DNA from: Maricaulis maris
GTDB lineage: Bacteria; Pseudomonadota; Alphaproteobacteria; Caulobacterales; Maricaulaceae
Assembly: GCF_003634045.1 (NCBI RefSeq)
Contig: NZ_RBIM01000001.1
Span: 1 to 64,000 of the forward strand
Length of the DNA: 64,000 nt
Direction of reading: 5' to 3'
Position numbers and translations under genes: made by a program
Shown here: positions 24,414-31,905 of the stretch, one piece after another
Layout of the letters: the number at the start of each line of letters is the position of its first letter
Position numbering within the stretch: position 1 is the stretch's first letter
Notes under the pieces: model-generated
Told to the model about the DNA's origin: nothing
The model's input: the letters and a program-made list of their open reading frames with translations, nothing else
The model's database searches: none

Positions 24414-24958
24414 GACGCCCCCCGCTCATCAACGCAGGCCGGATTGGCGGTAAGCCAGGCCTTGGCCGCAAGACGGGCACAGGCGAGCTGGAAGCGGGGC
24501 TTCCAGCCATAGTCTTCGGTGCCGTAGTAATCACTGACACATTCTGCCTCCGCAAGGGCCGCTGGAATCGCGTGCTCGTTGCCTGCGACGATCTGATCCA
24601 GAAGCTCGGCGAAGCCGCCTGTTGGCTCGCCATACTCTTCGGCTTCCCGCTCAAACTCCTTCACTTGAGCGCGGGTCTGATCGACATCCAGCACCATCTG
24701 GACGTCAGTCTTCCCGAGCTGGTAGGTGTCGTCGTCGCCCGACAGCCAATCCATGGCGGAGCGCATGGACTGGAAAGCATGGTAGTGGACAAAGGTGATG
24801 CTCCCTATGTCACCGCCGATGAACACATGACCCGGTACCCAGCACACAAAGAACCAGTATGGCTGCTGGTCCGGTGTCGAGAAGCGAAAGCAGGTAGACT
24901 GATCGGTCTGCACCACATGGCCGGCGCAGCTCTCGATGGCGCGTTCTTGAGGAGTCAT
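24410..24958 (-). CDS. Hypothetical phage early protein
   Basis: A 182-residue acidic protein with many aromatic residues (YWFFVCWVPGHVFIGGDIGS) and a helical C-terminus (FQLACARLAAKAWLTANPAC). No motif is recognised. It overlaps the DUF3164 gene and the zinc-ribbon gene by four bases each, so it belongs to the early operon. Confidence 0.6.
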   Translation of the reverse strand: MTPQERAIESCAGHVVQTDQSTCFRFSTPDQQPYWFFVCWVPGHVFIGGDIGSITFVHYHAFQSMRSAMDWLSGDDDTYQLGKTDVQMVLDVDQTRAQVKEFEREAEEYGEPTGGFAELLDQIVAGNEHAIPAALAEAECVSDYYGTEDYGWKPRFQLACARLAAKAWLTANPACVDERGAS

Positions 24959-25617
24959 GACGCACCGCCTTTCGCCTTGGCCATGTCGATCGTCACTGCT
25001 TCCCAGGGCGCGTCTGGCGCCGGGCGCTGATAGAAGCGCAGGTAGGTCTTGGACCCGGTCACGCGCATCGCTTCCCGGATCGCTTCCATCGCCCGCAGCC
25101 AGCGAGGGTCCTCGATCGCCAGGCGCAGCAGCATGAAAATCTCGCCGCGATTGACCTGGTCGGGCCGGTCAGTGTTGAAAGCCCGCGTCACGATGGCGCG
25201 AAGCTCCGGCCGGCTGTCCGCCGCCCATTCATTCAGGCACTCGTCAATCAGCTGCTTGGCGATCTGCAACTGCGGGCCGAAGTCGATGTGGTCGGCGACC
25301 GAGACCGAGACTTTCATCAGGCCGTCAAAGCTCTGATAGGTCCGGTTGCCCTTCTTGCCGCCGCGCGTAGAGCCGTATTCCTGCTCCAGCAGCGCGTCGA
25401 ACTCGCCCAGGTCAGTGAAGGTGTGCCCGCGGAATCGGGCAATTTGCGCCGACAAATCGCGGGCATGCCCCATGATCTTGCGGAGCATCTCGTCTTCCAG
25501 CTTGTGAGCAGGCTTGATCGCCTCGACCGGGACCAGGCTGCCCTTCGCGTCGCGCATATAGCGGCTGCCATTCACGATGGTCTCGCCGGGCGCGGGCAGT
25601 GTGTTGAGTTGCGACAT
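24955..25617 (-). CDS. DUF3164 family phage early protein
   Basis: A 220-residue protein with the family pattern: NGSRYMRDAKGSLVPVEAIK near the start, FDALLEQEYGSTRGGKKGN, TYQSFDGLMKVSVSVADHID and VNRGEIFMLLRLAIEDPRW. DUF3164 proteins are frequent in the early region of Mu-like phages, following MuB. The biochemical role is unknown. Confidence 0.85.
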   Translation of the reverse strand: MSQLNTLPAPGETIVNGSRYMRDAKGSLVPVEAIKPAHKLEDEMLRKIMGHARDLSAQIARFRGHTFTDLGEFDALLEQEYGSTRGGKKGNRTYQSFDGLMKVSVSVADHIDFGPQLQIAKQLIDECLNEWAADSRPELRAIVTRAFNTDRPDQVNRGEIFMLLRLAIEDPRWLRAMEAIREAMRVTGSKTYLRFYQRPAPDAPWEAVTIDMAKAKGGAS

Positions 25618-25631
25618 CAGAACAATTCCTT

Positions 25632-25961
25632 TTATTGCATGTGAAATCTGTTGAATGGAATGCTGGCGCGCCGGTCGGCCTGATAGGCGCGGAGCATGTT
25701 GGCGAACCCCTCAGCGGCCTTCCTGTGAAGGTCGCTGATCGCACCGACCTTCACGTCCGGGTCACGAAGGTCGCCGCCTTTGGGAACGACGCAAAAGACG
25801 CCGTCGGGAATGAGGGAATTGACCAGAACCGGGATCGCCAGTGCCCAGGACTTGCCGCACTGCAGGGCATGCCGGTTTTCCACTTCGGCCCATCGGTCGA
25901 GCCGCGTGGACATCGCCATTACGCCGGACTCCGCAGTGTGAATTTCCACGTCGTGAACCAT
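25632..25961 (-). CDS. Hypothetical phage early protein (paralogue of the next gene)
   Basis: A 109-residue protein. Its segment IPDGVFCVVPKGGDLRDPDV, followed by a helical stretch HRKAAEGFANMLRAY, matches the neighbouring gene's IPEGVICVVPSGATLTDRRV and its following helix. The two therefore arose by duplication. No function is recognised. Starts at 25961 or at either of two internal ATGs (codons 15, 17) are possible. Confidence 0.6.
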   Translation of the reverse strand: MVHDVEIHTAESGVMAMSTRLDRWAEVENRHALQCGKSWALAIPVLVNSLIPDGVFCVVPKGGDLRDPDVKVGAISDLHRKAAEGFANMLRAYQADRRASIPFNRFHMQ

Positions 25962-26239
25962 CAGAGGACCTCCTCGTCAGGTAGGGAAAAATGGAAGCCG
26001 GGCTTGCCGTCCCGCATTGCTGCCAACTGGAAGGCCAGGCGGCGCGCGGCCGGCAGGAAGCACGGATCGATCGCCGATATCCGGACGCGTCGATCTGTCA
26101 GGGTCGCGCCGGATGGCACGACGCAAATCACGCCTTCCGGGATGGCCGGATTGCTCATGACATCGACGCCCCAAACCGAGCCGGCAGGCACCGGCTCGAC
26201 GGCGCTGTTCGTGCCAAGATGGCTTATGCCTTCGTGCAT
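25961..26239 (-). CDS. Hypothetical phage early protein (paralogue of the previous gene)
   Basis: A 92-residue protein sharing the core IPEGVICVVPSGATL with its downstream neighbour. GGAGGG lies seven bases before the ATG at 26239, which overlaps the end of the upstream gene by 16 bases. It shares one base with the next gene's start. Function is unknown; the retained duplicate suggests that both copies are used. Confidence 0.6.
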   Translation of the reverse strand: MHEGISHLGTNSAVEPVPAGSVWGVDVMSNPAIPEGVICVVPSGATLTDRRVRISAIDPCFLPAARRLAFQLAAMRDGKPGFHFSLPDEEVL

Positions 26240-26568
26240 GACGGTCCCTCCTGCCAGGCTGCGGAGAGGGCGAGCAGCGCTGCGATCACGCTTTGGATCG
26301 ACGCGGCCTCGTTGTGGGTATTCACGTCCTCAGACAGCCGACGGCCGGCCCGGATTGCGGCCTCGATCGTCAAATCGAGCCCGGTCACGCTCCCGGACGC
26401 AACAGCCTGGTCGCCAGGCTCGACAACCCGCTCTTCGCGAGCCTTTTCGTTCCACCTGAGCTTGGAGACCTCGTTCTCCAATTCCAGCGCCAAGCGCTGA
26501 AGCTTGTCGATGTCGTCGCGAACCATGGCGATGCGGTCCGACATCATGTGTGTCATGCCGTCAGCCAT
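26224..26568 (-). CDS. Hypothetical phage early protein with coiled coil
   Basis: A 114-residue protein. The N-terminal half is a predicted coiled coil (VRDDIDKLQRLALELENEVS), and the C-terminal half is helical and Ala-rich. Its ATG at 26568 overlaps the MuB stop as TGATG. No family is recognised. Its place right after MuB suggests an early replication or regulatory role. Confidence 0.55.
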   Translation of the reverse strand: MADGMTHMMSDRIAMVRDDIDKLQRLALELENEVSKLRWNEKAREERVVEPGDQAVASGSVTGLDLTIEAAIRAGRRLSEDVNTHNEAASIQSVIAALLALSAAWQEGPSCTKA

Positions 26569-27545
26569 CACGCAGTCTCCACGTCGCGATTGGCCCAGGC
26601 CGACTTGAGGTCGGCGAGCGTGACGGCGCGGCCGCGCCCTTCGGCGGTCAGCCGGGCAAGCTTGATCGTCATGTCGATCTGTCCGAGCGCGCCCGGCTTG
26701 AGGCCGACACCGGTCAGGAACTCCACCTGCTTCGGGTCAGTGACGCCCCAAGCCGATACGAAGGCGGTCAAGTCTTCCTTGCTCGGCTTGTCACGGCGAA
26801 TGCGGCGGAAAACGCGGCGGCGCAACTGGCCGTACTGGTCGCCTTGGCCCCAGCTCGCGAAACGCCCATAGGTCTCGCGGTTGCCGACCAGGGCGATGCC
26901 GCAGCGGTAGTTGTCGACGAAGCACCGCAGCTGGTTGATCGCCTCGTCTGACAGGTTCTGCGCTTCGTCGATGATCAGGAGGGTGCCGTCGCCGACCCGT
27001 TCAACGCGCTTGCCGATCGCCCGGACCAGCTTGCCGGAGGATTTCTCTTCAACGCCAATCTCCGCCGCGATCTCGGCCAGCATGTTGTGGATCGACCGCG
27101 TGTGCGGTGTCATGGTGACGAGGAAGGTGTTGGCCCGCGTCTCGACATAGCGGCGGGCCGCCATCGTCTTGCCGTTGCCGGCGTCGGCCGTAATCATCAC
27201 CATCGCCGGCATCACTTGCGCGATCGCCAGTGTCGACATGACAGACTGGGCGAAACCGAGATCAAGAAAGTCCGGCGAGACGGGTACGCTCGCCGCCAAT
27301 TCCTCGACCGCGTCGGCCTGGTCGAGCCAGTTGCGGATTTTCCCGCTGATCGCCTCATAGCTGCCGGCGTACTTGCCGCTGAGGTATTGGCTGAGCGTGC
27401 CCTGGGCAATGCCGCTGCGGCGCGACACCTCAGCCTTCGACCAGCCGCGTGCGTCGGCCAAATCATTCACACGTTTGACCAGGTCGGCCCAACCCTCTCG
27501 GTCGGCGATCGCCACCGGGGTGGTTGTGATTGAAGTATCTACCAT
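26568..27545 (-). CDS. MuB-like transposition target-selection ATPase
   Basis: A 325-residue protein. Residues ~20-75 form a helix-turn-helix (WSKAEVSRRSGIAQGTLSQY) like the N-terminal DNA-binding domain of Mu B. The AAA ATPase domain has Walker A ADAGNGKT (~120-127) and Walker B LLIIDEAQ (~189-196), followed by a sensor-like segment IALVGNRETYGRF. MuB binds target DNA and stimulates the transposase. It follows the transposase gene after a strong hairpin. Confidence 0.92.
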   Translation of the reverse strand: MVDTSITTTPVAIADREGWADLVKRVNDLADARGWSKAEVSRRSGIAQGTLSQYLSGKYAGSYEAISGKIRNWLDQADAVEELAASVPVSPDFLDLGFAQSVMSTLAIAQVMPAMVMITADAGNGKTMAARRYVETRANTFLVTMTPHTRSIHNMLAEIAAEIGVEEKSSGKLVRAIGKRVERVGDGTLLIIDEAQNLSDEAINQLRCFVDNYRCGIALVGNRETYGRFASWGQGDQYGQLRRRVFRRIRRDKPSKEDLTAFVSAWGVTDPKQVEFLTGVGLKPGALGQIDMTIKLARLTAEGRGRAVTLADLKSAWANRDVETA

Positions 27546-27587
27546 GTACGTCTCTCCGTCTTGCTATGGATGGCTTTCGCCGTTCAG

Positions 27588-27619
27588 CCCTCCGGCGTCC
27601 GTGCCTGGACGCCGGAGGG
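27588..27619 (-). terminator. Strong hairpin between transposase and MuB genes
   Basis: A perfect 13-bp inverted repeat (arms 27588-27600 and 27607-27619, loop of six) begins eight bases after the transposase stop. There is no T-run after it, so it may act as an attenuator or processing/stability element setting transposase to MuB ratio. Confidence 0.6.
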
Positions 27620-27626
27620 AATTTCG

Positions 27627-29558
27627 TCAGTCGCTCGCCAGTCGCCGGGTCATCATTCCGACCACGTTCACGAAGGCGGCCTCGTCCTCATCAGTCCATT
27701 CCGCCCGGTCTTCATTCGGCACGGGGCGTTGATCGGCGGACGCCAGGCGCGTCACGGCCGGATAAATCGGGTCATCAGGTGTGTCGGCGGAGGGCGGCGC
27801 GTAGAGACGCGCCAACTCTTCCGGCGTCATCGTCACGTGCATTTTGGCCAGCTCTCTTTGCTTCCTCAGGAAGTCGCGGCGCGCCCGTTCATGGCGTCCG
27901 GCGGCCTCGGCATCGAGGAAGTTGACCGCTTCGACCGCCTGGGCGTCGCAAAGTTTGACGCCATCCATGGCGAACACTTCGACCGGGCGGGCCAAATCGT
28001 CCGGATCGAACCGGACACAGACCTTCTTGCCGGCGTGCTCGACCATCGCCTCTGACCAGTACCGGTTGCCCATCAGATGAATCTCGCCGGATGGCTTGCG
28101 GGCGGTGATGGCTTCCGCCATCAGCAGCCACAGGGCGCGCTGTGCCGGCGCGGCGCGGCGAACGACCGTCGCCGGCTCATTCATTGACGCCTCGAACGTC
28201 TCGTCGAAGCTGCGGCCGCGTGTGGTGCTAGTATTGCGCCCGGTGCGCGCGTTGTGCTCCAGCAGGCAGCCATGGGCCGCGCGGCGGAAAGTCTCATAAT
28301 CAACAGCACGCGCGCCGTAGTTGTCGGGCTTGGTTGTCGGGCTATTGCCGGTATAGGCGCCATGAAACATGGGATGGCGCGCGATGTCGTCGCAGAGGTC
28401 GCGGAACGCCCGCTCGATCGGTTTGGACTGGCCGGAATACGGCTTGGCCCAGTGAACCTTGACGCCCAGCAGGGTGAGAAGCCCGTCCGGCTCGTCATCA
28501 CGGATCTTGAAGCGGAAGCGGCTCTTTTGCCCGCCCGTGATCCACTTCGAGGCAAACGATCGACCGTTGTCCAGGACGATGTGTTCCGGGATGCCAAACC
28601 GTTCGATCATGTCGCCGATGGCGAGCCGCACCGCGACCTTGTTCTCGGTCTCATCGATCCGCCAGCCGACGAACTTGCCGGAGTAGACGTCCTGCAGGGC
28701 GGTCAGGACCGGGCGGAAGACCTTGCCATCCGGCTTCTTCACCATCACGTCAAAGCGGTGGCCGTCCATGTTCACCACCTGCATCGCGTGCAGACCGTCC
28801 TTCACGCGCAGCTGCGCGGGATAGAGCGCCTTGGCGATTTCCCGGCCTTCGCGGCGGGTCGCCACCACGCTCTGCTCGACCTCGGCCGCAAGACGCCGGC
28901 GCATGGCGCGGCTCGATGGAATGGGCGACCAGCCTTTGGCTTCGGCCAGTTTCTTCAAGCGGCGGAAACAGGCGTTGAAGCTGGGCTTCTCCGGCCGCAG
29001 GAAGTCGGCCTTGATCGTGGCGAGCGCCTCGGGATGACATGGCCCAAACTGCGCCGTCGGCCGGTAGCCAGGCGCCAGCGTCGGAAGCCAGTCTTGATGT
29101 GGCACGTCCCGAACCGATGCCCACCACCGGCTCAATGATCGGGCCGACACGGACGAGGCCATAGCCTGCTCCGCTATAGCGTCGCCTTTTGTGGCGCCAC
29201 CCTTGACGCGCGCAATGACAGCCTCGACGGCGGCCAGCCGGTCGGCGGCCATGTCGCGATTGGTCTGTGAGGATCGATTGAACGTGTCCCACAGCGCTCC
29301 GGTGCGCGTCTCGGCTTCGGTCACAAGGGATTGCGTGCGGATCATCGCTTGGGCTTCCGAGCGCATCAGCGCGCCGCGCACGGCCTCCGGCCAAAGCGAG
29401 ATGTGGTATTCCCATCCGCGCTTGCCCTGCCGCGCCTTGCCTTCAAGGTCTCGCCAGCCCGAACGCACGATGAGCTTGTTCCAGCCCACCTTGGTCGTCA
29501 CGGTCGCGTTCGACACGTCCAGCTCCAACACGTCGGAGACAGTGAACCACTCACGCAT
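27627..29558 (-). CDS. MuA-like DDE transposase
   Basis: A 643-residue protein. The N-terminus (MREWFTVSDVLEL) has the winged-helix enhancer-binding form, followed by helical end-binding domains. The catalytic core has D265 (VVNMDGHRF), D330 (HIVLDNGRSF) and E382 (SKPIERAFRDL), the correct order and spacing for the DDE triad. The C-terminal part binds MuB in relatives. It performs integration and replicative transposition of the phage. It overlaps the Ner-like gene by eight bases. Confidence 0.95.
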   Translation of the reverse strand: MREWFTVSDVLELDVSNATVTTKVGWNKLIVRSGWRDLEGKARQGKRGWEYHISLWPEAVRGALMRSEAQAMIRTQSLVTEAETRTGALWDTFNRSSQTNRDMAADRLAAVEAVIARVKGGATKGDAIAEQAMASSVSARSLSRWWASVRDVPHQDWLPTLAPGYRPTAQFGPCHPEALATIKADFLRPEKPSFNACFRRLKKLAEAKGWSPIPSSRAMRRRLAAEVEQSVVATRREGREIAKALYPAQLRVKDGLHAMQVVNMDGHRFDVMVKKPDGKVFRPVLTALQDVYSGKFVGWRIDETENKVAVRLAIGDMIERFGIPEHIVLDNGRSFASKWITGGQKSRFRFKIRDDEPDGLLTLLGVKVHWAKPYSGQSKPIERAFRDLCDDIARHPMFHGAYTGNSPTTKPDNYGARAVDYETFRRAAHGCLLEHNARTGRNTSTTRGRSFDETFEASMNEPATVVRRAAPAQRALWLLMAEAITARKPSGEIHLMGNRYWSEAMVEHAGKKVCVRFDPDDLARPVEVFAMDGVKLCDAQAVEAVNFLDAEAAGRHERARRDFLRKQRELAKMHVTMTPEELARLYAPPSADTPDDPIYPAVTRLASADQRPVPNEDRAEWTDEDEAAFVNVVGMMTRRLASD

Positions 29559-29844
29559 GCTGATCCGACCTCCTGTCCTGGGACATGAGATCGCGCGCCG
29601 TCGATAGCAGAGTCGCGGCGTCCGAATCGGCCGGTGCTACGACGCCACGCTTTAATCCGAGAACAACGGCCACTCGGTGGCTATTGCCTCGTGTACACGC
29701 GCTTTCACCGTTCAGAACCCGGTGAACCGTCGCCGGGTCCACGCCCAAATCTTGGGCGAATTGGCGGATGCTCACACCGGCGTAATCAAACGCCGCTCTG
29801 GCGTCAGCTCGCGTGGCAGGAGAATTCATTGGGTTGGGCGACAT
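29551..29844 (-). CDS. Ner-like DNA-binding protein
   Basis: A protein of about 97 residues. The helix-turn-helix VSIRQFAQDLGVDPATVHRV lies near residues 24-43 and is followed by LNGESACTRGNSHRVAVVLG. Position, first gene of the early operon and divergent from the repressor, matches Mu ner, which limits early transcription. The ATG at 29844 is chosen to leave the intergenic operator free; no strong ribosome binding site is seen, and the ATG at 29829 is an alternative. Confidence 0.7.
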   Translation of the reverse strand: MSPNPMNSPATRADARAAFDYAGVSIRQFAQDLGVDPATVHRVLNGESACTRGNSHRVAVVLGLKRGVVAPADSDAATLLSTARDLMSQDRRSDQHA

Positions 29845-29866
29845 AATGCGATACGATTGCTCAATG

Positions 29867-29882
29867 GTGCAGTTATCTGCAC
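29867..29882. promoter_or_regulatory. Candidate operator between repressor and early operon
   Basis: A palindrome GTGCAG-TTAT-CTGCAC lies midway between the divergent repressor and Ner-like genes, with a further half-site TGCTGCACA at 29894-29902. On the minus strand TTGACA occurs just before it (around 29910), a possible -35 for the early operon, though a good -10 is not evident. Confidence 0.5.
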
Positions 29883-29928
29883 TCTGATGACGTTTGCTGC
29901 ACATGTCAACGCGAATAGGTGATGATTT

Positions 29929-30555
29929 ATGTCCATTGGGAGCAGGCTCAAAGACGAACGCGGCCGTCTTGGCATGAGCCAAGAGGCATTCGCGCGAGCC
30001 GCTGGTGTGTCCAAACGCACCCTTATAGAATGGGAAAAGGGCGCCACGTTTCCGTCGGCCGCTGCGCTTCAGTCTCTTGGTGAGGTTGGAGCTGATGTGC
30101 TCTTTGTGGTCACGGGGTCGCGCCAGGGGGCATCAACAGGAATCGCTGAGAGCGAAGCGTTGGCCGCCGTCGTCACTGCGGAAGCAGAGTTGGAGGCCTC
30201 GCGGGAGCTGGTGCCAGAGTTGGCCGCGACGATCGTCAGTGTCTCAAGGGACGATAATATTGACGATAAACTGCGTGCCAGGGCGGATCTCGTGATCCGA
30301 TTTGCATTCAGAGGCACCGAGGCTGCGAAGGAGGCGGAGGCTCGGCAACGCGAACGGAACCAGCGACACCAGGGCGAGCTAGCATGGGCGAACATGATCG
30401 TCTCGAACGCCTGTGAGGCAATTCAATGGGCACCACCGCAGCAAGTCTTGAGTCATCTCGTCAATCTGGTCCGCATCTACAAGATTGACCCTGAGTATAT
30501 CGCTGTGTTGCTGGCGGACTTGGCGAGCACTAGCAAGATGCCGGATCGCGACTAA
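29929..30555 (+). CDS. XRE-family phage repressor
   Basis: A 208-residue protein and one of only two rightward phage genes. The N-terminal XRE helix-turn-helix is GSRLKDERGRLGMSQEAFAR, then AAGVSKRTLIEWEKGATFP. The remainder is helical with an Ala/Glu-rich linker and probably mediates oligomerisation. It is divergent from the early operon, as the Mu c repressor is, and probably maintains lysogeny by binding the intervening palindrome. No peptidase motif for RecA-stimulated cleavage is visible. Confidence 0.8.
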   Translation: MSIGSRLKDERGRLGMSQEAFARAAGVSKRTLIEWEKGATFPSAAALQSLGEVGADVLFVVTGSRQGASTGIAESEALAAVVTAEAELEASRELVPELAATIVSVSRDDNIDDKLRARADLVIRFAFRGTEAAKEAEARQRERNQRHQGELAWANMIVSNACEAIQWAPPQQVLSHLVNLVRIYKIDPEYIAVLLADLASTSKMPDRD

Positions 30556-30629
30556 AAATTGCATATCTCGCTGGGCGTTGGCATAGTCAGACGCCCTCAA
30601 TGCCTTGAATGAAGAGAAGGGGAATAACG

Positions 30630-30944
30630 GTGACACCAGAACAATATATGATGATCGACACTCGCGTAGCGGCTGAGAGCAAGAGCAGCGGCACTGCATT
30701 TCTGCTCTGGTTCTTCTTGGGCGTTTTCGGCGCCCACAGGTTCTACCTTGGCCGCCCTGGCACTGCCCTCCTGATGATACTCGCGTGGGTCTTATTCATT
30801 GTCCCTGGGTTCGTGTGGTGGGTCGTGGATGCCTTCCTGATTTCTGGGATGATCAAAACGGACAACAACCGGCTTCGGGCACGCCTCCAGTCAGACTTTT
30901 CCATGATGAACAGCGCTCGGCAGCCTTCGGCTCAAAGCGCGTAA
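30630..30944 (+). CDS. TM2 domain membrane protein
   Basis: A protein of about 104 residues with two hydrophobic helices (FLLWFFLGVFGAHRFYLG; LLMILAWVLFIVPGFVWW) and the TM2 signature 'GxFGAHRFYLG ... WWxxDxFLI'. The GTG at 30630 is preferred because AAGGGG lies upstream; an ATG at 30609 has no ribosome binding site. It sits between the repressor and the phage end, a usual place for lysogenic conversion genes; it may alter the lysogen's envelope. Confidence 0.75.
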   Translation: MTPEQYMMIDTRVAAESKSSGTAFLLWFFLGVFGAHRFYLGRPGTALLMILAWVLFIVPGFVWWVVDAFLISGMIKTDNNRLRARLQSDFSMMNSARQPSAQSA

Positions 30945-31456
30945 TTCGATCCTTGGAAGCGCGTTTTAACACCGCTCGAATGGACCCTGATGGCCGTCAC
31001 TCCGGCGGCTATCAGTTTACTCGTTGCCATCACAACCATTTGCCCGGAATTGCCTATTGGCATTGGCTATCTGACGAATCTGGCTCCTAGTAATCCGTGG
31101 TAACCTGGCGACCCATTTCCGGTAAACTCGGCCGTGCGCGGAAATGGCGGTTCTCTGCAACTCTAAAACGCCTTGAAAGCTTTGTAGGCCTAGGATTTGA
31201 ACGATTTCTCCGGGGCAAATCGTTGTTTTGAAGGCTCACCGAGCGCTATTCGGCTTCGCCGCTGATGACCAACTTTTTCGCCAATCACGGCGTCACGACG
31301 AGTTCCCGTCCTTCTCTGCTTGTCCCCGCTCGATCCCATTGATATTACGCGGCGAACCGCATGCGCCCCGAAGTCCCCGGATAATCCCGCCTAATTGACA
31401 AACCCTACGTCACACAACAACCGATAATCCGCCCGTCTTGAACAGGGGAGGACGTG
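30945..31456. other. Probable phage left end and junction with host chromosome
   Basis: About 500 bases without a convincing gene. Three copies of a CCATTTnCCG-like motif occur: CCATTTGCCCGG at 31036-31047, CCATTTCCGG at 31113-31122, and the inverse at 31137-31147. They are candidate transposase-binding sites. A weak hairpin AACGATTT...AAATCGTT at 31200-31224 is followed by GTTTT on the plus strand. The exact end, expected to be a CA dinucleotide on the plus strand, cannot be fixed because the other phage end is outside the window. Confidence 0.4.
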
Positions 31457-31816
31457 ATGCGGTGGTTGCGGGCATTCTTGATAGTGGCGTGTGTCGGGCT
31501 GGTCGCGGCCTGCAATACGATAACCGGCGGGCCGCTGGTCCGGCCGGGTGAGCCGACCGGTGTGCTCGAGATATCGAATGGCTCGCGTCATACGCTGACA
31601 GCGGTGTTGATCTCGGATTGCTCGGCGATGAGCTATGGCCTCAATCGCCTGCCCTCGGGCGTGACCATCCCGCCGGGACGGTCCTATCGCTTCACCGTGT
31701 CGGCCGGGTGCTGGGATGTCGATGCCGGCCTCGCCTATGGCACGACGCTGCACGAGGCCCGCTTTCGCACCCAGGTCCGGCAAGGACGGCTGACCCGTCA
31801 CATCATACGCGGCTGA
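31457..31816 (+). CDS. Small outer-membrane or periplasmic lipoprotein
   Basis: A 119-residue protein. The signal MRWLRAFLIVACVGLVAAC is followed by Asn, with lipobox VAAC giving lipidation at Cys19. The rest is small and beta-rich (NGSRHTLTAVLISDC; PGRSYRFTVSAGCWD). GGGAGG precedes the ATG at 31457. It is the first chromosomal-looking gene next to the prophage. Function is unknown. Confidence 0.7.
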   Translation: MRWLRAFLIVACVGLVAACNTITGGPLVRPGEPTGVLEISNGSRHTLTAVLISDCSAMSYGLNRLPSGVTIPPGRSYRFTVSAGCWDVDAGLAYGTTLHEARFRTQVRQGRLTRHIIRG

Positions 31817-31840
31817 TCTGGCGGCCGATGGCATGAAAAC

Positions 31841-31866
31841 GGGCGCCGGAGATGTCTCCGGCGCCC
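31841..31866. terminator. Bidirectional terminator hairpin
   Basis: A perfect inverted repeat GGGCGCCGGAGA-TG-TCTCCGGCGCCC lies between the convergent lipoprotein and M16 peptidase genes. AAAA lies on the left and CATTT on the right, so it can serve both strands, mainly the minus-strand peptidase gene. Confidence 0.7.
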
Positions 31867-31905
31867 GCCTCATTTGTGGAACGGGTGTGAGCCGTGGCCG
31901 ACGGG

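Larger units (their letters stand above)
1..31250 (-). mobile_element. Mu-like transposable prophage (partial, right end outside window)
   Basis: A DDE transposase and an AAA ATPase of the MuA/MuB pair, a Ner-like protein, a divergent repressor, GemA/gp16, Mor, and gp25-28-like packaging genes occur in Mu order. Almost all genes read on the minus strand with start/stop overlaps, so the early end is at the right. The boundary near 31.2 kb is approximate: the last phage-like gene ends at 30944 and the first chromosomal-looking gene starts at 31457. The other end lies beyond position 1. The head (portal, protease, capsid) is HK97-like and the tail is of the long flexible type, so the phage is a mosaic of Mu-type replication with siphovirus structural genes. 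Confidence 0.93.

Noticed and set aside
31396-31424. Promoter for the small lipoprotein (TTGACA and GATAAT)
   Set aside because: The spacing of about 22 bases is too long for a standard sigma-70 type promoter.
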